Notes: generated from the sequence alone by a model not told the origin. A stretch of DNA of 64,000 nt from Bacteroidales bacterium (GCA_011620595.1 WOYX01000004.1:61800-125799), one strand, 5' to 3'. Counted from the first letter of the stretch, positions 18,181 to 26,874 are shown. Program-made: numbers and translations.

Positions 18181-18578
18181 TCATCTATCCTCCCCGTATA
18201 TTCCCTGCTCCGACTTTCCGCTAAAAGCGCCGGATACTCCCAGCGGCACATCCGGCAGTGGTGGGCCAGGCAGATAGAAAGGCTTCGAACTGTTTCTGTG
18301 AATAAATTCAATGGCTCTCTTCGTAAACTGAAGTGTAAATTGGAAATGATCAGGGTTTGTGGCAATAACCTGTTCATTTTCAATCAACGGCAGGGGCGGG
18401 TAATAATCCCTTGTGTGAGTGTGCCAGGGCCACATGTCATGGAAAGGTCTCCGTAACCCATGTCATCAGGGTAGATCAGGATGACATTTACCGGCCTCTC
18501 ATTACCCGTCGCAGCAAGTATGACACCCATGTGAGCGAGGCCGGGCACAGCGAACAGCAGTACCATTAGTCTTTTCAT
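18181..18578 (-). pseudogene. Deleted arylsulfatase pseudogene
   Basis: The minus strand starts with a signal peptide and the sulfatase metal-binding opening NVILIYPDDMGYGDLS (frame from 18578). It then jumps, with a frame change near 18436-18450, to a segment typical of the middle of arylsulfatases: DMWPWHT, YPPLPLIENEQVIATNPD, FTKRAIEFIHRN, VPLGVSGAF and GKSEQGIYG, ending at 18181. Roughly 120 codons between the two parts, including the C-x-(P/A)-S-R site for formylglycine, and the whole C-terminal half are missing. The gene cannot encode an active sulfatase. Confidence 0.85.
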
Positions 18579-18603
18579 TTACAGTAAATTATCCAATGTC
18601 AGA

Positions 18604-20142
18604 TCATTGTTTTAACCAACGGTTTCTGTTTCGTCCCATTAGTTTTTCAATCTCATCAATCTCCTTCGGAATCTTCTGTGACAACACAACATGCCCGGTT
18701 TCAGTGATCAGGACATCATCCTCGATCCTGACTCCGATGTTTTTGTATTTCTCATATACAGGCAGAACGCGGTCAATAAACTCTCCAGTCTCTGCCTCAC
18801 TGACCCTGCCGCTGAATATCTCGGAAAGCTGCGACAAACCGTCTTCCCGCAGGTAGATGCCGGGCTCGACAGTCAGCACCATCCCTTTCTCCAGGGGTCT
18901 TCCTATTGCCGTATCTACAGCCATATACTCCCTGATAAACGCGCCGGGGAAGCCGTAGTTTCCGGCGTCATGGACATTAAGTCCCAGGTAATGGTTGATC
19001 TGGTAAATCGTGTAGAACTCCTTCTGCCATACGGATGCTGTGTCTGTCAGCAATCCCAGGTCAAAGAGGCCTCTGGCAATAACCGCGGTGGCTTTCGCAT
19101 GCCCTCCGTAGAGTGGTCTGCCGGGCTGAAGCTCGTCGATGGCTGCCTTCTGTGCTTTAAGAACCAGTTCGTAGATTTCTCTCTGTTCCTTTGTAAAATG
19201 GCCGTTCACCGGGATTGTCCTCGATATGTCGGCAGCATAATAGCCATATTCTGCTCCTATATCCATCAGAAGGAGGTCGCCGTCCTCCATTTTTCTGTTG
19301 TTTTCTGAGTAATGGAGTGTAACGGTATTGGGACCCGAGCCGGTGATGGATGAAAATGCAGGTCTGGCAGCTCCGTTCCGGTGGAATGTATATTCAACCA
19401 TCGCTTCGATCTCAAACTCATACATTCCGGGCCGGCATATGCGGCAGGCATTCACGAAGGCATCGCCGGTGATGTCAATGGCCTTCTTCATCCTCGATAT
19501 CTCTGAATCATCCTTGAAGACCCGCATCTCTTCGAGCAGCGGTGTCATATCCCTGATGATTGTCTCAGGCTTGCGTTGCTTTCCGGCTTCCGTCAAAATA
19601 ATACTCCTGAGCATCCTGTCCCTGAAATCGATATAGAGAGGTGTGCCCTTGCCAAGATACTCCCCGATCAGGCCCTGCAACTCAGAATACGCAACGATAG
19701 TATCAAATCCGTATGAATCCATTATCTCTTCATCCGGCTGTGCACCTCCGTTATAAATGATGTCTCGCCTTGACCTCTCACGCAGGAAAAGAGAATATGA
19801 GCCGGGCGAACCCTTTTCCATGACAACAATACTCATAGGCTGGTCAAAACCTGTCAGATAGTAAAAGTTGTCGTTCACACGGTACTCGCAGTGGTCTCCT
19901 GAAGGAAAACTGCCCGAACTGATAATGACGACACCTTCTTCAATCCGGCCCGTAAGCCTGCTTCTCCTCTCTGAAAATACCTTCATCAGGTCGTCGGTCA
20001 TTTCGAGATCACTGATGTCCGGAGTTGCCGGGTTCTCCTTTTCAGCTCCTGAGCGACCGTTGCATCCGGAGAGTATCATAAGATTCAACACAAGAATAAT
20101 CAAGCTCTCAATTGGACCGGGTTTTGCGGATTGAATTTTCAT
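18604..20142 (-). CDS. Aminopeptidase P-type (Xaa-Pro) peptidase, lipoprotein
   Basis: M24B metallopeptidase that removes N-terminal residues before proline. The 512-residue protein carries a lipobox (MILSGC, Cys at about 27), so it is predicted to be a membrane-anchored export form rather than the usual cytosolic PepP. The N-terminal creatinase-like domain spans about residues 50-200. The catalytic pita-bread domain has metal ligands in LLMDIGAEYG (Asp), ADISRT (Asp), NHYLGLNVHD (His), TVEPGIY (Glu) and GVRIEDD (Glu). Monocistronic, divergent from the DUF1295 gene across 61 bases. Confidence 0.9.
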   Translation of the reverse strand: MKIQSAKPGPIESLIILVLNLMILSGCNGRSGAEKENPATPDISDLEMTDDLMKVFSERRSRLTGRIEEGVVIISSGSFPSGDHCEYRVNDNFYYLTGFDQPMSIVVMEKGSPGSYSLFLRERSRRDIIYNGGAQPDEEIMDSYGFDTIVAYSELQGLIGEYLGKGTPLYIDFRDRMLRSIILTEAGKQRKPETIIRDMTPLLEEMRVFKDDSEISRMKKAIDITGDAFVNACRICRPGMYEFEIEAMVEYTFHRNGAARPAFSSITGSGPNTVTLHYSENNRKMEDGDLLLMDIGAEYGYYAADISRTIPVNGHFTKEQREIYELVLKAQKAAIDELQPGRPLYGGHAKATAVIARGLFDLGLLTDTASVWQKEFYTIYQINHYLGLNVHDAGNYGFPGAFIREYMAVDTAIGRPLEKGMVLTVEPGIYLREDGLSQLSEIFSGRVSEAETGEFIDRVLPVYEKYKNIGVRIEDDVLITETGHVVLSQKIPKEIDEIEKLMGRNRNRWLKQ

Positions 20143-20203
20143 TTTAATGAATGTCTACTGTTAAATATTTTTTCTTACATCTTTGAGACCAAATTAGGCA
20201 TTT

Positions 20204-21103
20204 ATGACGACTATTCTGTCGCCGTTTTCGCTAAAAATCCTGTCAGGATTCGAACCGCAGTTTCAGTCCCTGGTTTCGACATGGATCAACCTGATGATTG
20301 CAGTTGTACTGGTCTGTTTCCTTGTGAGTGAGATTACAAGAAACTACAGCCAGGTTGACAAGCTCCGGAGCCTGATGCCGCCGGCATATGCATGGATTAC
20401 GGTTATGGCCTATCCGTCACCCAGGCTATTTCTGATGGCCTCTCTGGTGACAGTCTGGGGTATAAGGCTTAGTTTCAATTTTTACCGTAAAGGAGGTTAC
20501 AGCATAATCCCCTGGCAGGGAGAGGAGGATTACCGCTGGAAGATACTGAAAGACACCAGCGCCCTCAGAGGAAGGTTCAGGTTCGGACTCTTCAATCTTC
20601 TCTTTATATCATTCTATCAGAACCTGCTCATCCTTCTCTTCTCCACCCCCCTGCTGATGGCGGCACTTTACCAGGGTGTACCGATGGGTGTTACTGACCT
20701 GGTTGCCTCAACGCTTATGCTTCTGTTCATAGTTACCGAAACCATAGCAGACAACCAGCAGTACAGTTTCCAGACTGTGAAACGCAGCCCGGCGGAAAAG
20801 GAAAATGAGAAACGGTACGGTGAATCACTCAACAAGGGCTTTCTTACGGAAGGGCTGTGGAAGTATGTCCGACATCCCAACTTTGCCTCCGAGCAGGCAA
20901 TTTGGATAAGCTTCTATCTCTTCAGCGTGGCCGCCTCGGGCAGATGGATCAACATCACCCTGTCTGGTCCGGTGCTGCTGGTGATTCTCTTTATCGGGAG
21001 CTCAATAATGACGGAAAATATAAGCAGCAGCAAATACCCGGATTACACCATATACCAGAAAGAGGTACCCAAATTCATTCCCCGGATCATCAGGCGGAAG
21101 TAA
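20204..21103 (+). CDS. DUF1295/steroid 5-alpha-reductase-like membrane protein
   Basis: A 299-residue integral membrane protein with about seven helices, for example residues 27-43, 76-92 and 129-150. The C-terminal [17 protein letters not shown] motif is typical of the DUF1295 and 5-alpha-reductase/ICMT-like superfamily, whose members bind NADPH or SAM in this region. The specific reaction is unknown. Its stop codon overlaps the end of convergent acr3 by 14 bases. A near-match to the -7 box (CATCTTTG) lies about 20 bases before the start. Confidence 0.8.
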   Translation: MTTILSPFSLKILSGFEPQFQSLVSTWINLMIAVVLVCFLVSEITRNYSQVDKLRSLMPPAYAWITVMAYPSPRLFLMASLVTVWGIRLSFNFYRKGGYSIIPWQGEEDYRWKILKDTSALRGRFRFGLFNLLFISFYQNLLILLFSTPLLMAALYQGVPMGVTDLVASTLMLLFIVTETIADNQQYSFQTVKRSPAEKENEKRYGESLNKGFLTEGLWKYVRHPNFASEQAIWISFYLFSVAASGRWINITLSGPVLLVILFIGSSIMTENISSSKYPDYTIYQKEVPKFIPRIIRRK

Positions 21104-22151
21104 GGTCTGGTTTGAAATACCTCGTCTTCATCCTGAGCGCTACGTTGACCAGAGCGATCATCACCGGCACTTCAATCAGCGGCCCGATCACTGCAGCAAA
21201 AGCTTCGCCTGAATTGATGCCAAACACAGCAATGGCAACCGCTATCGCCAGTTCAAAGTTGTTGCTGGCGGCAGTAAAAGAGAGGGTCGCGGTCTGTTCA
21301 TAATTTGCCCCCGCCCTCCGGCTGATGAAGAATGAGACAAAAAACATCACAACAAAATAAATCACCAGCGGAATGGCTATCCTCACAACATCAAGTGGTA
21401 TCTTGACTATATACTCACCTTTTAGCGAGAACATTACAAAAATGGTAAAGAGCAATGCGATCAGTGTGAGAGGACTGATCTTCGGTATGAACTTCGTGTG
21501 ATACCACTCCTTACTTTTTACGCGTATTAAAATGAACCTTGTCAGGAAACCTGCAATGAAGGGTATCCCGAGGTAAATAAATACACTCTCGGCAATTTGC
21601 GCTATGGTGATCTGTTCAACCGCATCATTCACCGGCAGTCCGAACCAGCCCGGAAGGACAGCAATAAAGAAATAGGCATAGACAGAGAAGAAGAGCACCT
21701 GGAAAATCGAGTTAAATGCCACCAGGCCGGCGGAGTACTGGGTATCGCCCTTTGCCAGGTCGTTCCAGACAATCACCATGGCTATGCACCTCGCCAGACC
21801 AATGAGTATAAGGCCATACATATAGTCAATGTTGAACCTGAGGAACAGGATGGCCAGAAAGAACATGAGAACGGGCCCTATTATCCAGTTCTGTACAAGT
21901 GACAGCCCGAGCACGCGGGTGTTCCTGAATACATCCGGCAACTCCTCGTACTTTACCTTAGCCAGAGGCGGGTACATCATAACTATCAGGCCTATCGCAA
22001 TCGGGATATTGGTCGTTCCGCTGGAGAGACTGTTCCAGAAAACGGCTATCTCCGGGCTGATCCAGCCGATGACAACACCGGCAAGCATTGCAAGGATAAT
22101 CCACAGTGTGAGATACCGGTCAAGCAGTTTGAGACGCTTCCTTGAAGGCAT
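21090..22151 (-). CDS. acr3: Acr3-type arsenite efflux permease
   Basis: Extrudes arsenite across the inner membrane using the proton gradient. The 353-residue protein has about ten helices and shows the Acr3 signature [19 protein letters not shown] with the cysteine essential in studied homologues, plus the early [10 protein letters not shown] and LVQNWIIGP segments. It is the last gene of a minus-strand unit: rhodanese-like, arsC, arsM, acr3. The 117-base gap to arsM holds four GATTTGC heptamers. It overlaps the convergent DUF1295 gene by 14 bases. Confidence 0.94.
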   Translation of the reverse strand: MPSRKRLKLLDRYLTLWIILAMLAGVVIGWISPEIAVFWNSLSSGTTNIPIAIGLIVMMYPPLAKVKYEELPDVFRNTRVLGLSLVQNWIIGPVLMFFLAILFLRFNIDYMYGLILIGLARCIAMVIVWNDLAKGDTQYSAGLVAFNSIFQVLFFSVYAYFFIAVLPGWFGLPVNDAVEQITIAQIAESVFIYLGIPFIAGFLTRFILIRVKSKEWYHTKFIPKISPLTLIALLFTIFVMFSLKGEYIVKIPLDVVRIAIPLVIYFVVMFFVSFFISRRAGANYEQTATLSFTAASNNFELAIAVAIAVFGINSGEAFAAVIGPLIEVPVMIALVNVALRMKTRYFKPDLTSA

Positions 22152-22157
22152 AATCAG

Positions 22158-22185
22158 GATTTGCGATTTGCGATTTGCGATTTGC
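22158..22185. repeat. Tandem heptamer array (GATTTGC)x4
   Basis: Four perfect copies of GATTTGC followed by the degenerate GAATTTTG, placed between arsM and acr3. The same unit recurs at 32089-32123 and, inverted, at 32283-32303. Confidence 0.9.
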
Positions 22186-22268
22186 GAATTTTGTTTCGGT
22201 CAATTTATTTCAGGCACTGTTATTATGTATCAGTTTTCCGGCTTTTTGGCTGCAGAACTATTCATTAT

Positions 22269-23048
22269 TCAGGGTTTGATGGCTGATACAGTTATGCTAA
22301 ATACACCATTGCCTTCTTTATCTTCTGCCTGATCAAGAACATTGTCCGGCAACTCAATTTTCTTTTGCTTGTGAATGGTGATATCTGAAAAGCCGCTGTG
22401 CCGGATGAATCCAAGATACTCTTCCATGGCAGAGGCACCGGAAACGCAGCCGGCATATAGCTCTACGTCAGAGCGTGCCTTTTCTGAAAGGATACCCTTT
22501 ACCACCACATCTGAGATGCAGAAATGGCCACTGCTTTTCAGTACCCTGAAGATCTCGCTGAACGCTTTTTCCTTGTCAGGCACGAGATTCAGCACACAGT
22601 TTGAAAGGACAACATCATACCTGTTGTCCTCAAGGGGCATCTCTTCTATGTCACCCCTGATGAATTCAACATTGTTGTAGCCCAGTTTCTTCCTGTTATC
22701 TTCAGCTTTCCGGAGCATTGATTCAGTAAAATCGAGTCCGGTCACATGACCTGCATCACCGGTCAAAGACCTGGCAACAAAGCAGTCGTTTCCGGCACCG
22801 CAACCGAGATCAAGAACATGGTCACCCGGACGGATATTCGCATAATCAACCGGCACACCGCAGCCGAGGCTCAGGTCAGCATCAGGCACATACCCGTCAA
22901 GATGATCATAACTTTCATTAAAGGTATTGATACCCTCTGATGAGCAACAACCGGGCTTGCAGCAGCAGGAGCCGGATGCGAACTTGTCAGAGGATGCTAT
23001 TTTTCCGTACTTCTCCTGTACGATAAGTTTCAGTTCTGAGGGATTCAT
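22269..23048 (-). CDS. arsM: Arsenite S-adenosylmethionine methyltransferase
   Basis: Methylates As(III) to mono- and further methylated arsenicals with SAM in the cytoplasm. The 259-residue protein has the SAM motif VLDLGCGAGNDCF (about 78-90). Three cysteines stand where arsenite is bound in characterised ArsM: C63 (SLGCG), C151 (SNCVLNLV) and C201 (YAGCVSGA). An additional CCCKPGCC cluster (28-35) is typical of many bacterial ArsM. Its start overlaps the arsC stop by 4 bases (ATGA), indicating translational coupling. Confidence 0.95.
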   Translation of the reverse strand: MNPSELKLIVQEKYGKIASSDKFASGSCCCKPGCCSSEGINTFNESYDHLDGYVPDADLSLGCGVPVDYANIRPGDHVLDLGCGAGNDCFVARSLTGDAGHVTGLDFTESMLRKAEDNRKKLGYNNVEFIRGDIEEMPLEDNRYDVVLSNCVLNLVPDKEKAFSEIFRVLKSSGHFCISDVVVKGILSEKARSDVELYAGCVSGASAMEEYLGFIRHSGFSDITIHKQKKIELPDNVLDQAEDKEGNGVFSITVSAIKP

Positions 23049-23470
23049 GATTGTTCCTTAATGTTATGGTTGTAAAACTCCAGAAATGTCTCGCGAATCA
23101 GGTCGCGAATCCTTATGTACTCTCCGTGAATGAACTCAGGCGTGCCTGTGGCATTTGAGGGATCCTCGAACCCAAGATGGAGCCGCTGCTTCACTCTGCC
23201 GAAAAACGCCGGACATGTCTCATTGGCGTCATCACAGACTGTGATAACATAATCCCACTCCTCATCCAGGTATTCATCAACATTGTGAGGTGTATGGTGG
23301 CTTATATCAATCCCCAAATCAGCCATGACCTCCACGGCTTTGGGATTGATATGTGGAGCAGGCTCAGTACCGCCTGACCTCACATAAAGCGTTTCGTCAA
23401 ACGACTGCAGGAAGCCGTGAGCCATCTGGCTGCGGCAGCTGTTTCCCGTGCAAAGAATAAGTATTTTCAT
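23045..23470 (-). CDS. arsC: Arsenate reductase, low-molecular-weight phosphatase type
   Basis: Reduces arsenate to arsenite using a cysteine relay regenerated by thioredoxin. The 141-residue protein begins with the P-loop CTGNSCR (Cys7-X5-Arg13). The two further relay cysteines are at about 79 and 86 in VITVCDDANETC, and the general acid is in FEDPSNATG. The ATG at 23470 is preferred over an in-frame GTG three codons upstream. It feeds arsenite to the co-transcribed arsM and acr3. Confidence 0.94.
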   Translation of the reverse strand: MKILILCTGNSCRSQMAHGFLQSFDETLYVRSGGTEPAPHINPKAVEVMADLGIDISHHTPHNVDEYLDEEWDYVITVCDDANETCPAFFGRVKQRLHLGFEDPSNATGTPEFIHGEYIRIRDLIRETFLEFYNHNIKEQS

Positions 23471-23506
23471 ATTTTTCACTTTTGCCTGTTTCCTATTGCC
23501 TTATGT

Positions 23507-23541
23507 GACTGCCGACTGTGGACTGCAGACTGACGACTCCG
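23507..23541. repeat. Tandem heptamer array GACTGNN x5
   Basis: Five consecutive heptamers, GACTGCC, GACTGTG, GACTGCA, GACTGAC and GACTCCG, in the gap between the rhodanese-like gene and arsC. A reverse-oriented relative lies at 32246-32266. Confidence 0.8.
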
Positions 23542-23623
23542 GTATTGCCTTCACTGCAATCCGGTTCCCTCGCTAAATTGACCCACCGGGTCATTTTCAT
23601 ACGCCTGGCCCTCTACTGCCTCA

Positions 23624-24040
23624 TTACCCCTTATTCCTTGGCCTCAACTGGCAAACGCACGATCCGCTCAGTTGCTCAGTGATGTCTATTTTCAGCGGTA
23701 AACCGTCCTGCTCCCACGCCACTATCCCTCCGGCAAGATTAGCAATATTCGCAAATCCCTTTGCCAGGAGAAACTCCATGACCTCGTGGCTTCTCAATCC
23801 AACTGAGTCGGCAATGATAAGCGGCTGTTCGCGCGACAGATCAACATAATCCTTTTCGATTCTGCTCTTAGGTAAATGGAGCAATCGGGGAACATCAAAA
23901 TTCTTGTAGCCTGTCAGCCTCTCTTCCCTGACATCCAAAATCACTGCACCGCCCTCGGTGGCTTCGGCATAAGCTTCACGCGGAGTGAGATTCAGGAACC
24001 CGCCGCTGCAGAATCCCCTGTTATGATACAATTCAGACAT
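23624..24040 (-). CDS. Rhodanese-like protein without the catalytic cysteine
   Basis: A 138-residue single-domain rhodanese fold: AVILDVREE (about 32-40), HLPKSRI, the active-loop region LIIADSVGLRSHEV (74-87) and the C-terminal NLAGGIVAWEQDGLPL. The loop position normally held by the nucleophilic Cys is Asp78 (codon GAC), so sulfurtransfer is unlikely. The tail CVCQLRPRNKG adds a Cys-x-Cys pair that might bind metal or arsenite; this is inference. It is the first gene of the arsC-arsM-acr3 unit, downstream of an ArsR-type operator. Confidence 0.85.
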   Translation of the reverse strand: MSELYHNRGFCSGGFLNLTPREAYAEATEGGAVILDVREERLTGYKNFDVPRLLHLPKSRIEKDYVDLSREQPLIIADSVGLRSHEVMEFLLAKGFANIANLAGGIVAWEQDGLPLKIDITEQLSGSCVCQLRPRNKG

Positions 24041-24097
24041 AGCCCCTTACTAAGGATATTAGTTTTGTACCGGACTGTTTCTTGCAGTTTCAGCATT

Positions 24098-24105
24098 CAA
24101 ATATA
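24098..24105 (-). promoter_or_regulatory. -7 element of the rhodanese-arsC-arsM-acr3 operon
   Basis: On the minus strand TATATTTG, a perfect TAnnTTTG. The adjacent palindrome at 24109-24128 occupies the spacer and the -33 region, so a bound repressor would block polymerase. Confidence 0.6.
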
Positions 24106-24108
24106 ATC

Positions 24109-24128
24109 ATTTCGTTAATTTACGAAAT
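24109..24128. promoter_or_regulatory. Candidate ArsR operator 1
   Basis: ATTTCG-TTAATTTA-CGAAAT, a 6+8+6 palindrome in front of the acr3-containing operon. The same half-sites and spacing occur at three other arsenic-island promoters (28413, 29867, 30228). Confidence 0.75.
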
Positions 24129-24235
24129 AGAACATGATAATTTTTCATAATTACAACAATCCGGGATACATAAAAATTTCAAGCTATGAAGCCCGGATGA
24201 ACATCACAGTTACCAGTGCCAAAGCGGATCAATGT

Positions 24236-24339
24236 CAGAAGTTCTTTTTGAAGTCGTCCATCTTGTCCGCCATATAGATGATAGTGATGAATATGACAGC
24301 TGCAACAGCGGCAATTATCCAGTTACTTGTACTCCAGGT
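24236..24339 (-). pseudogene. Possible remnant of a small membrane protein
   Basis: The minus strand encodes a 34-codon stretch with a clear membrane helix, SNWIIAAVAAVIFITIIYM, and a polar end MADKMDDFKKNF before a stop at 24236. There is no start codon upstream in frame; a stop precedes it. A second short frame directly upstream (VRLQEHLAGLG...NLEYK) could be the missing N-terminus shifted in frame. Apart from this, the 387-base gap 24041-24427 holds only the operon promoter and operator 1. Low certainty. Confidence 0.3.
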
Positions 24340-24427
24340 TCACCGCTTGCTGGTTCAGTATCTGCCGGCCTAAACCAGCCAGATGTTCCTGTAACCTCAC
24401 TTTTTTATTGACCTGATAATCAGCAAA

Positions 24428-25138
24428 TCAGTTCTTTATTTCAAGCTTGTAACCGAGTGTAGGGATCGTAACAATCCGCACCGAGGGATCACCTTTAAGA
24501 TAGCCCCGCAATTTGGATATAAATACGTCAAGACTTCGGCCTGTATAGTAATCAGCTTCGCCCCATACATCAATCATTATCTCTTCACGGGTAACAATAT
24601 TATTAACGGAAGTGGCAAGTTTACCGAGTATTCTGCTCTCCTTTATGGTCATTCTCTGTGAATTGCCGCCTTGCATCAGACTGAGATTCCCGGGATCAAA
24701 CGAAAACCGGCCGATATTGATGATCTCAGCTTCATCAGGTGACTCAGTTACGGACCTGTTCGTTCTTCCTAGCACGGCCCTGATCCTGTAGAGTAGCTCT
24801 TCCTCGTCGAATGGCTTGGTTATGTAGTCATCCACCCCGAGGCGAAACCCGGTGATCTTGTCTTCCTTGAGAGAGCGTGCAGAGATAATTATCACCGGAA
24901 TCCTGCTGTCAAGCTCCTTAATCCTGGCCGTCAGCGTAAATCCATCCATGCCGGGAAGCATAATATCAATCAGGCAGAAGTCAGCCCCGACTCTTGTGAA
25001 TCCCTGCAGCGCTGACTGACCATCGCGGTACAGTTTAACCTCAAACCCGTTTGACTCAAGGAAATCGACCAGCAAAAAACCCAGGTTGAGATCATCCTCA
25101 ACAAGCAGTATTCTTGTATGTTTATAATTTTCCGTCAT
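24428..25138 (-). CDS. OmpR/PhoB-family response regulator
   Basis: A 236-residue regulator. The receiver domain (residues 8-120) has acidic residues VEDD, the phosphoacceptor Asp in CLIDIMLPGMDGF and the Lys in DDYITKPFDEEE. The winged-helix DNA-binding domain (about 140-234) ends with RSLDVFISKLRGYLKGDP and TLGYKLEI. It overlaps the upstream kinase gene by 17 bases, so both are one unit. A cluster of phased direct repeats upstream of the neighbouring Cys-rich gene is its most likely target. Confidence 0.93.
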   Translation of the reverse strand: MTENYKHTRILLVEDDLNLGFLLVDFLESNGFEVKLYRDGQSALQGFTRVGADFCLIDIMLPGMDGFTLTARIKELDSRIPVIIISARSLKEDKITGFRLGVDDYITKPFDEEELLYRIRAVLGRTNRSVTESPDEAEIINIGRFSFDPGNLSLMQGGNSQRMTIKESRILGKLATSVNNIVTREEIMIDVWGEADYYTGRSLDVFISKLRGYLKGDPSVRIVTIPTLGYKLEIKN

Positions 25139-26393
25139 TTTTGGCAGCCAGAGGAAGTTCGAGGGTCACCGTCAGGCCTCCCTCCTTCCTGTTCACGATT
25201 CTGATGTTGCCTCTCATTCCTGAAATTATACCCCGAACCTGATATAGTCCCAGGCCAAAGCCGTCAACACTGTGTATATTTCCTTCAGGTACACGAAAAT
25301 ACTTCTCAAATACTTTTTCCCTGTATTCCTTTGTTATGCCTGGACCGTTGTCCTCAATTACAATGTGAAGCTTCTGGTCCCCTGAGGTCAGCCTGATTAA
25401 TATTTCAGGTCGCTGACCTGAATACTTGACTGCATTGTCAATCAGGTTCCCGAGGGCAATATGAAACAGGTCAGTATTGCCTGTAACCGTGAACCTGTCT
25501 CCTGCTCTCTCAATAGCTATCTTCCCTCCCTTCTGTTCAACCTGCACTCTGAACGTTTCTGCAATATCTTCCACAGCCGCGCCGGCATCTATCTCCTCCG
25601 CGGGCAACGATCTGTCAATGTCGGCAAAATCGGTTTTAAGCAACTTCTCAACTTTCTCATTCAGTTTGCTCTGCTCGGTTTTGATTACATTGGTGTAAAA
25701 CGACAGTTTTTCATCGTTTTCCACTTTCTCGCTTTTAGAAAGCATGCTGTTTGCGAGAGATATGTTGGTCAGCGGGGTTTTAAACTCATGAGTAACATTA
25801 TTTACGAAATCCACAATGCTCTCCGACAAGAACCTCTCCCGCCTGTAATAGTTATATATTATTATGAATGAAATGGATATTAAAAACAGAAGCAACATTG
25901 AAAAGATAAAGATATCACCCATCTGGGCAAGAATGAAATCACGTTTCTCGGGAAATCTCAAACTGAGTTTATATCCTGATTTTTCAAGCATCTCTTCCAG
26001 GCCATTGCTGAGATAAGTGTTCTTCGTCCGGGTTATTTTTGCAGCCTGATCTGCTCCTACAATATCAAATTCAAAATCAAGTCCTATACCGTAGAAATTA
26101 AGGTCCTGCCTTATCATTGACTGAATGTCGGCCCACTCTTCCCTGGTTTTCATTACCAGCATGCAGGACTCGTACCGTCCCTCTCTCAGACAATTGTTTA
26201 CCTCACTGCAAATTTCCTCGTTTCTCGTAAGATTCTCCACGATTCTGTTCATGGCCATTTCAACGCTGTGGCTAAACTGGGCCTCCTGCACACGTGCTGC
26301 CTTCAGAATCCAGGAGAACTGGATGCCGGTAAGAGCTAACAGAGCTCCGAAGGCCATTATCAGAATTGTGAGCTGTATTCCTGATTTTTTCAT
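25122..26393 (-). CDS. Membrane sensor histidine kinase
   Basis: A 423-residue kinase. It has a first membrane helix (about 8-28), a periplasmic sensor of about 140 residues with two cysteines close together (EEICSEVNNCL and SCM), a second helix (about 170-190), then HisKA with the phosphoacceptor in NNVTHEFKTPLTNISLAN and an HATPase domain (N-box LGNLIDNAVKYS, G1 EDNGPGI, G2 GFGLGLYQV). The periplasmic cysteines, and its place inside an arsenic island facing a Cys-rich secreted protein, suggest a metal(loid)- or thiol-responsive sensor. That is inference. Confidence 0.92.
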   Translation of the reverse strand: MKKSGIQLTILIMAFGALLALTGIQFSWILKAARVQEAQFSHSVEMAMNRIVENLTRNEEICSEVNNCLREGRYESCMLVMKTREEWADIQSMIRQDLNFYGIGLDFEFDIVGADQAAKITRTKNTYLSNGLEEMLEKSGYKLSLRFPEKRDFILAQMGDIFIFSMLLLFLISISFIIIYNYYRRERFLSESIVDFVNNVTHEFKTPLTNISLANSMLSKSEKVENDEKLSFYTNVIKTEQSKLNEKVEKLLKTDFADIDRSLPAEEIDAGAAVEDIAETFRVQVEQKGGKIAIERAGDRFTVTGNTDLFHIALGNLIDNAVKYSGQRPEILIRLTSGDQKLHIVIEDNGPGITKEYREKVFEKYFRVPEGNIHSVDGFGLGLYQVRGIISGMRGNIRIVNRKEGGLTVTLELPLAAKNDGKL

Positions 26394-26432
26394 CAGTTCA
26401 AAAATACAGAGTTTTAATAATGTGTGTCAAGA

Positions 26433-26480
26433 TTTAACATCGATATAACACGATTTAACAACGGTATAACCTGTTTAAAA
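26433..26480 (+). promoter_or_regulatory. Phased direct repeats, candidate response-regulator binding site
   Basis: Five direct repeats of the form (T/A)TTAACA: TTTAACA 26433, TATAACA 26444, TTTAACA 26454, TATAACC 26465 and TTTAAAA 26474. Spacing is 11, 10, 11 and 9 bases, one helical turn each, as in PhoB/OmpR boxes. They end just before the -7 element of the Cys-rich gene and lie between it and the kinase gene. Confidence 0.65.
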
Positions 26481-26491
26481 AACTGTCTGGT

Positions 26492-26499
26492 TAATTTTG
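26492..26499 (+). promoter_or_regulatory. -7 element TAATTTTG of the Cys-rich gene
   Basis: A perfect TAnnTTTG match 25 bases before the ATG at 26524. It supports that start over the upstream in-frame ATG at 26497, which lies within the promoter. Confidence 0.6.
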
Positions 26500-26523
26500 A
26501 CACAAACAAAAACTCTTATGGTT

Positions 26524-26874
26524 ATGAAAAAGGTCATCCTTGGAATTTCAGCTCTTGTTATTCTGTCATTTGTTATGATAACAGCGGTCAATGCGCAGAA
26601 TGATCAGAAGAAGGAAAAGAAGGCTAAGACAGAAGCCGTTAAAGACTGTTCAAAATGTCCCTCGGCTGCCACCTGCGGCATAGCGGCCGGAGAGGCTCCG
26701 GTACCCGGTTCACAGGCAAACCATGCAGCTGCCAGCTGTGATCCCGCAAAATGTGATCCCGCAAAATGCAAGGATGGAAAATGCGATCCTGCCTGCAAAG
26801 CCAACTGCACGAAAGCCGGTCCTGATGCTGGGTGCACACCGGCAAAATGCCCTGCCGGCGCTGGGAAAAAATAA
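26524..26874 (+). CDS. Cys-rich exported protein, candidate metal(loid) binder
   Basis: A 116-residue protein. A Sec signal peptide (MKKVILGISALVILSFVMI...VNA) is followed by a Lys-rich linker and then a domain with 11 cysteines, many in a repeated Cys-Asp-Pro-Ala-Lys-Cys pattern (CDPAKCDPAKC, CKDGKCDPACKANC, CTPAKC). There are no aromatic residues in the Cys-rich part. The composition is metallothionein-like and it would sit in the periplasm. It is divergent from the two-component genes inside the arsenic island and ends at a strong terminator. Binding of arsenite or another thiophilic metal is inferred, not shown. Confidence 0.85.
   Translation: MKKVILGISALVILSFVMITAVNAQNDQKKEKKAKTEAVKDCSKCPSAATCGIAAGEAPVPGSQANHAAASCDPAKCDPAKCKDGKCDPACKANCTKAGPDAGCTPAKCPAGAGKK

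Noticed and set aside
22158-22185. CRISPR array
   Set aside because: Units are 7 bp and contiguous, with no spacers and no cas genes nearby.
23798-23812. Selenocysteine in the rhodanese-like active loop
   Set aside because: The codon at the Cys position is GAC (Asp), not TGA.
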